A stretch of 64,000 nucleotides of DNA from Xestospongia muta (lineage: Eukaryota > Porifera > Demospongiae > Haplosclerida > Petrosiidae). The notes beneath the pieces are model-generated. The model made no database searches and had not been told where the DNA came from. It saw nothing but the letters and a program-made list of their open reading frames with translations. Location: positions 3,460,923-3,524,922 of the forward strand of contig OY848922.1 in NCBI GenBank assembly GCA_963693285.1, in the 5' to 3' direction. Below are positions 62,401-64,000 of this stretch, in pieces. Each line of letters opens with the position of its first letter. Position 1 is the stretch's first letter. The position numbers and the translations under genes are program-made.

Positions 62401-64000
62401 AAACTGGTTAAATAATCTGATCTAAAGAGTTTAATAAGTTTATCTGTCTTAAATATACTAATAAAGTAGTCTAAATAGGTTAAAACTCTAAAATAAAGAG
62501 TTTAGAGCTTTTTGAAAGTTAAAAAAGATTAGAAATTAACTGTGAAATTTGGTTAAATAAGCTGATCTAAACAGTTTAACAAGTTTATCTGTCTTCAATA
62601 TACTAATAAAGTAGTCTAAATAGGTTAAAACTCTAAAATAAAGAGTTTAGAGCTTTTTGAAAGTTAAAAAAATTAGAAATTAACTGTGAAAACTGGTTCA
62701 ATAAGCTGATCTAAAGAGTTTAGTATGTTTATCTCTCTTAAATATACTAATAAAGTAGTCTAAATAGGTTAAAACTCTAAAATAAAGAGTTTAGAGCTTT
62801 TTGAAAGTTAAAAAAGATTAGAAATTAACTGTGAAAACTGGTTAAATAAGCTGATCTAACGAGTTTAGTAAGTTTATCTCTCTTAAATATACTAATAAAG
62901 TAGTCTAAATAGGTTAAAACTCTAAAATAAAGAGTTTAGAGCTTTTTGAAAGTTAAAAAAGATTAGAAATTAACTGTGAAAACTGGTTAAATAAACTGAT
63001 CTAAAGAGTTGAGTAAGTTTATCTGTTTTAAATATAGTAATAAAGTAGTCTAAATAGGTTAAAACTCTAAAATAAAGAGTTTAGAGCTTTTTAAAAGTTA
63101 AAAAAGATTAGAAATTAAATGTAAAAACTGGTTAAATAAGCTGATCTAAAGAGTTTAGTAAGTTTATCTGTCTTAAATATACTAATAAAGTCGTCTAAAT
63201 AGGTTAAAACTCTAAAATAAAGAGTTTAGAGCTTTTTGAAAGTTAAAAAAGATAAGAAATTAACTGTGAAAACTGGTTAAATAAGCTGATGTAAAGAGTT
63301 TAATAAGTTTATCTGTCTTAAATATACTAATAAAGTAGTCTAAATAGGTTAAAACTCTAAAATAAAGAGTTTAGAGCTTTTTGAAAGTTAAAAAAGATTA
63401 GAAATTAACTGTGAAAACTGGTTAAATAAGCTGATCTAAACAGCTTAACAAGTTTATCTGTCTTAAATATACTAATAAAGTAGTGTAAATAGGTTAAAAC
63501 TCTAAAATAAAGAGTTTAGAGCTTTTTGAAAGTTAAAAAAATTAGAAATTAACTGTGAAAACTGGTTAAATAAGCTGATCTAAAGGGTTTAGTAAGTTTA
63601 TCTGTCTTAAATACACTAATAAAGTAGTCTAAATAGGTTAAAACTCTAAAATAAAGAGTTTAGAGCTTTTAGAAAGTTAAAAAAGATTAGAAATTAAGTG
63701 TAAAAACTGGTTAAATAAGCTGATGTAAAGAGTTTACTAAGTTTATCTCTCTTAAATATACTAATAAAGTAGTCTAAATAGGTTAAAACTCTAAAATAAA
63801 GAGTTTAGAGCTTTTTTAAAGGTAAAAAGATTAGAAATTAACTGTGAAAACTGGTTAAATAAGCTGATCTAAAGAGTTTAGTAAGTTTATCTGTCTTAAA
63901 TATACTAATAAAGTAGTCTAAATAGGTTAAAACTCTAAAATAAAGAGTTTAGAGCTTTTTGAAAGTTAAAAAAGATTAGAAATTAACTGTGAAAACTGGT

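Larger units (their letters stand above)
1..64000 (+). repeat. AT-rich 145-bp satellite DNA array, about 442 head-to-tail monomers
   Basis: The whole window is tandem copies of one ~145-bp unit, all in the same orientation. Successive unit starts can be read at 1, 145, 290 and 435, and the last full unit ends at 63,975. The dominant unit has 34 G+C in 145 bases and no CpG. No unique sequence, transposon or gene interrupts it. Units differ by scattered substitutions and 1-6 bp indels, and variants recur in ordered series, giving higher-order repeats. Stops occur in all six frames of the consensus, so translation is not expected. Size, purity and monomer length fit centromeric or pericentromeric heterochromatin of a eukaryote; that location is inference. 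I do not recognise the satellite family or species. Confidence 0.98.
57801..64000 (+). repeat. Near-consensus domain with 5/6/10/16/17-monomer spacings
   Basis: Units here are closest to consensus. TTTAGTAATT is at 58,091 and 59,537 (1,446). GAAATTAAATG is at 58,482, 59,928, 60,796, 62,242 and 63,111, alternating 1,446 and 868-869 bp (10 and 6 units; 2,314-2,315 for the pair). TTAACA after AACAG (AACAGC in the last) is at 60,261, 60,985, 61,708, 62,576 and 63,445 (steps 724, 723, 868, 869). ATAGTAATAAAG units are at 60,721, 62,167 and 63,036. ATACACTAAT is at 61,151 and 63,611, and AGTTTACTAA at 61,271 and 63,731 (both 2,460, 17 units). The window ends 25 bp into a unit that starts at 63,976. 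Confidence 0.82.

Noticed and set aside
1..64000. CRISPR array
   Set aside because: The repeats abut directly and the whole 145-bp unit is repeated. There are no unique spacers of constant length and no cas genes.
1..64000. Protein-coding ORFs on either strand
   Set aside because: Stops occur in all six frames of the consensus. The unit length is not a multiple of three, so any open frame shifts at each unit. The longest stop-free stretch in the consensus is about 37 codons on the minus strand.
1..64000. Intrinsic terminators or riboswitches suggested by hairpin plus T-run (GAGCTTTTT)
   Set aside because: The stems are short, AT-rich, present in almost every unit and not near any gene. The context is eukaryotic satellite, so a bacterial terminator reading is not supported.
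1..64000. Assignment to a named satellite family or species
   Set aside because: I do not recognise the consensus. Size and AT content alone fit satellites of many insects, plants and other eukaryotes, so naming one would be a guess. A search of the 145-bp consensus against satellite libraries would decide.
1..64000. Transposon ends or target-site duplications at block boundaries
   Set aside because: Boundaries between HOR domains lie within ordinary monomer sequence, with no terminal repeats or foreign bases.

Overview
The whole 64 kb window is one uninterrupted, head-to-tail satellite DNA array. The basic unit (monomer) is 145 bp in its consensus form, with an average pitch slightly below 145 bp because small deletions outnumber insertions. 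About 442 units fit between base 1 (a unit start) and base 63,975; a 25-bp partial unit follows. The consensus is about 23% G+C and contains no CpG. It is strand-asymmetric: by hand count A 63, T 48, G 23, C 11 on the strand shown. All six reading frames close repeatedly, and the longest stop-free stretch of the consensus is about 37 codons on the minus strand. I see no protein gene, tRNA, rRNA, transposon, CRISPR array or unique-sequence island, and no inverted monomers.

Organism: this is eukaryotic heterochromatin, most likely centromeric or pericentromeric. The reasons are size, purity, a nucleosome-sized AT-rich monomer and layered higher-order repeats (HORs, multi-monomer blocks that are themselves repeated). 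I do not recognise the satellite family and cannot name the species. No CENP-B box is present.

Layout: 1-1.73 kb, ordinary monomers. 1.73-6.08 kb, HOR of 10 then 9 monomers (1,447 and 1,303 bp). 6.08-7.68 kb, mixed. 7.68-12.76 kb, a 17/18-monomer block present twice. 11.95-16.99 kb, a block copied at +3,319/+3,174 bp with a 6-monomer (864 bp) tandem duplication between. 17-23.28 kb, no strong HOR seen. 23.28-31.69 kb, a 31-monomer block and a second copy lacking exactly five monomers; a diverged, expanded third copy runs to about 34.99 kb. 35-37.4 kb, mixed with a 10-monomer echo. 37.44-40.72 kb, a 7-monomer HOR nested in a 14-monomer period (2,029 bp). 41.1-44.7 kb, another 14-monomer duplication (2,029 bp). 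44.9-52.5 kb, a regular 8-monomer HOR (1,158 bp) split by an inserted 14-monomer block at about 48.6-50.65 kb that resembles 41.1-43.4 kb. 52.7-55.3 kb, a 14-monomer duplication. 53.7-57.8 kb, a 12-monomer period. 58-64 kb, 5/6/10/16/17-monomer spacings among near-consensus units.

How it works together: nothing here is coding. The pattern is what repeated unequal exchange and segmental amplification produce, with domain-limited variants recording the order of events. Within the monomer, shared motifs 71-72 bp apart suggest an ancestral dimer of a ~72-bp unit, and the second half holds two overlapping, mutually exclusive 7-bp inverted repeats.
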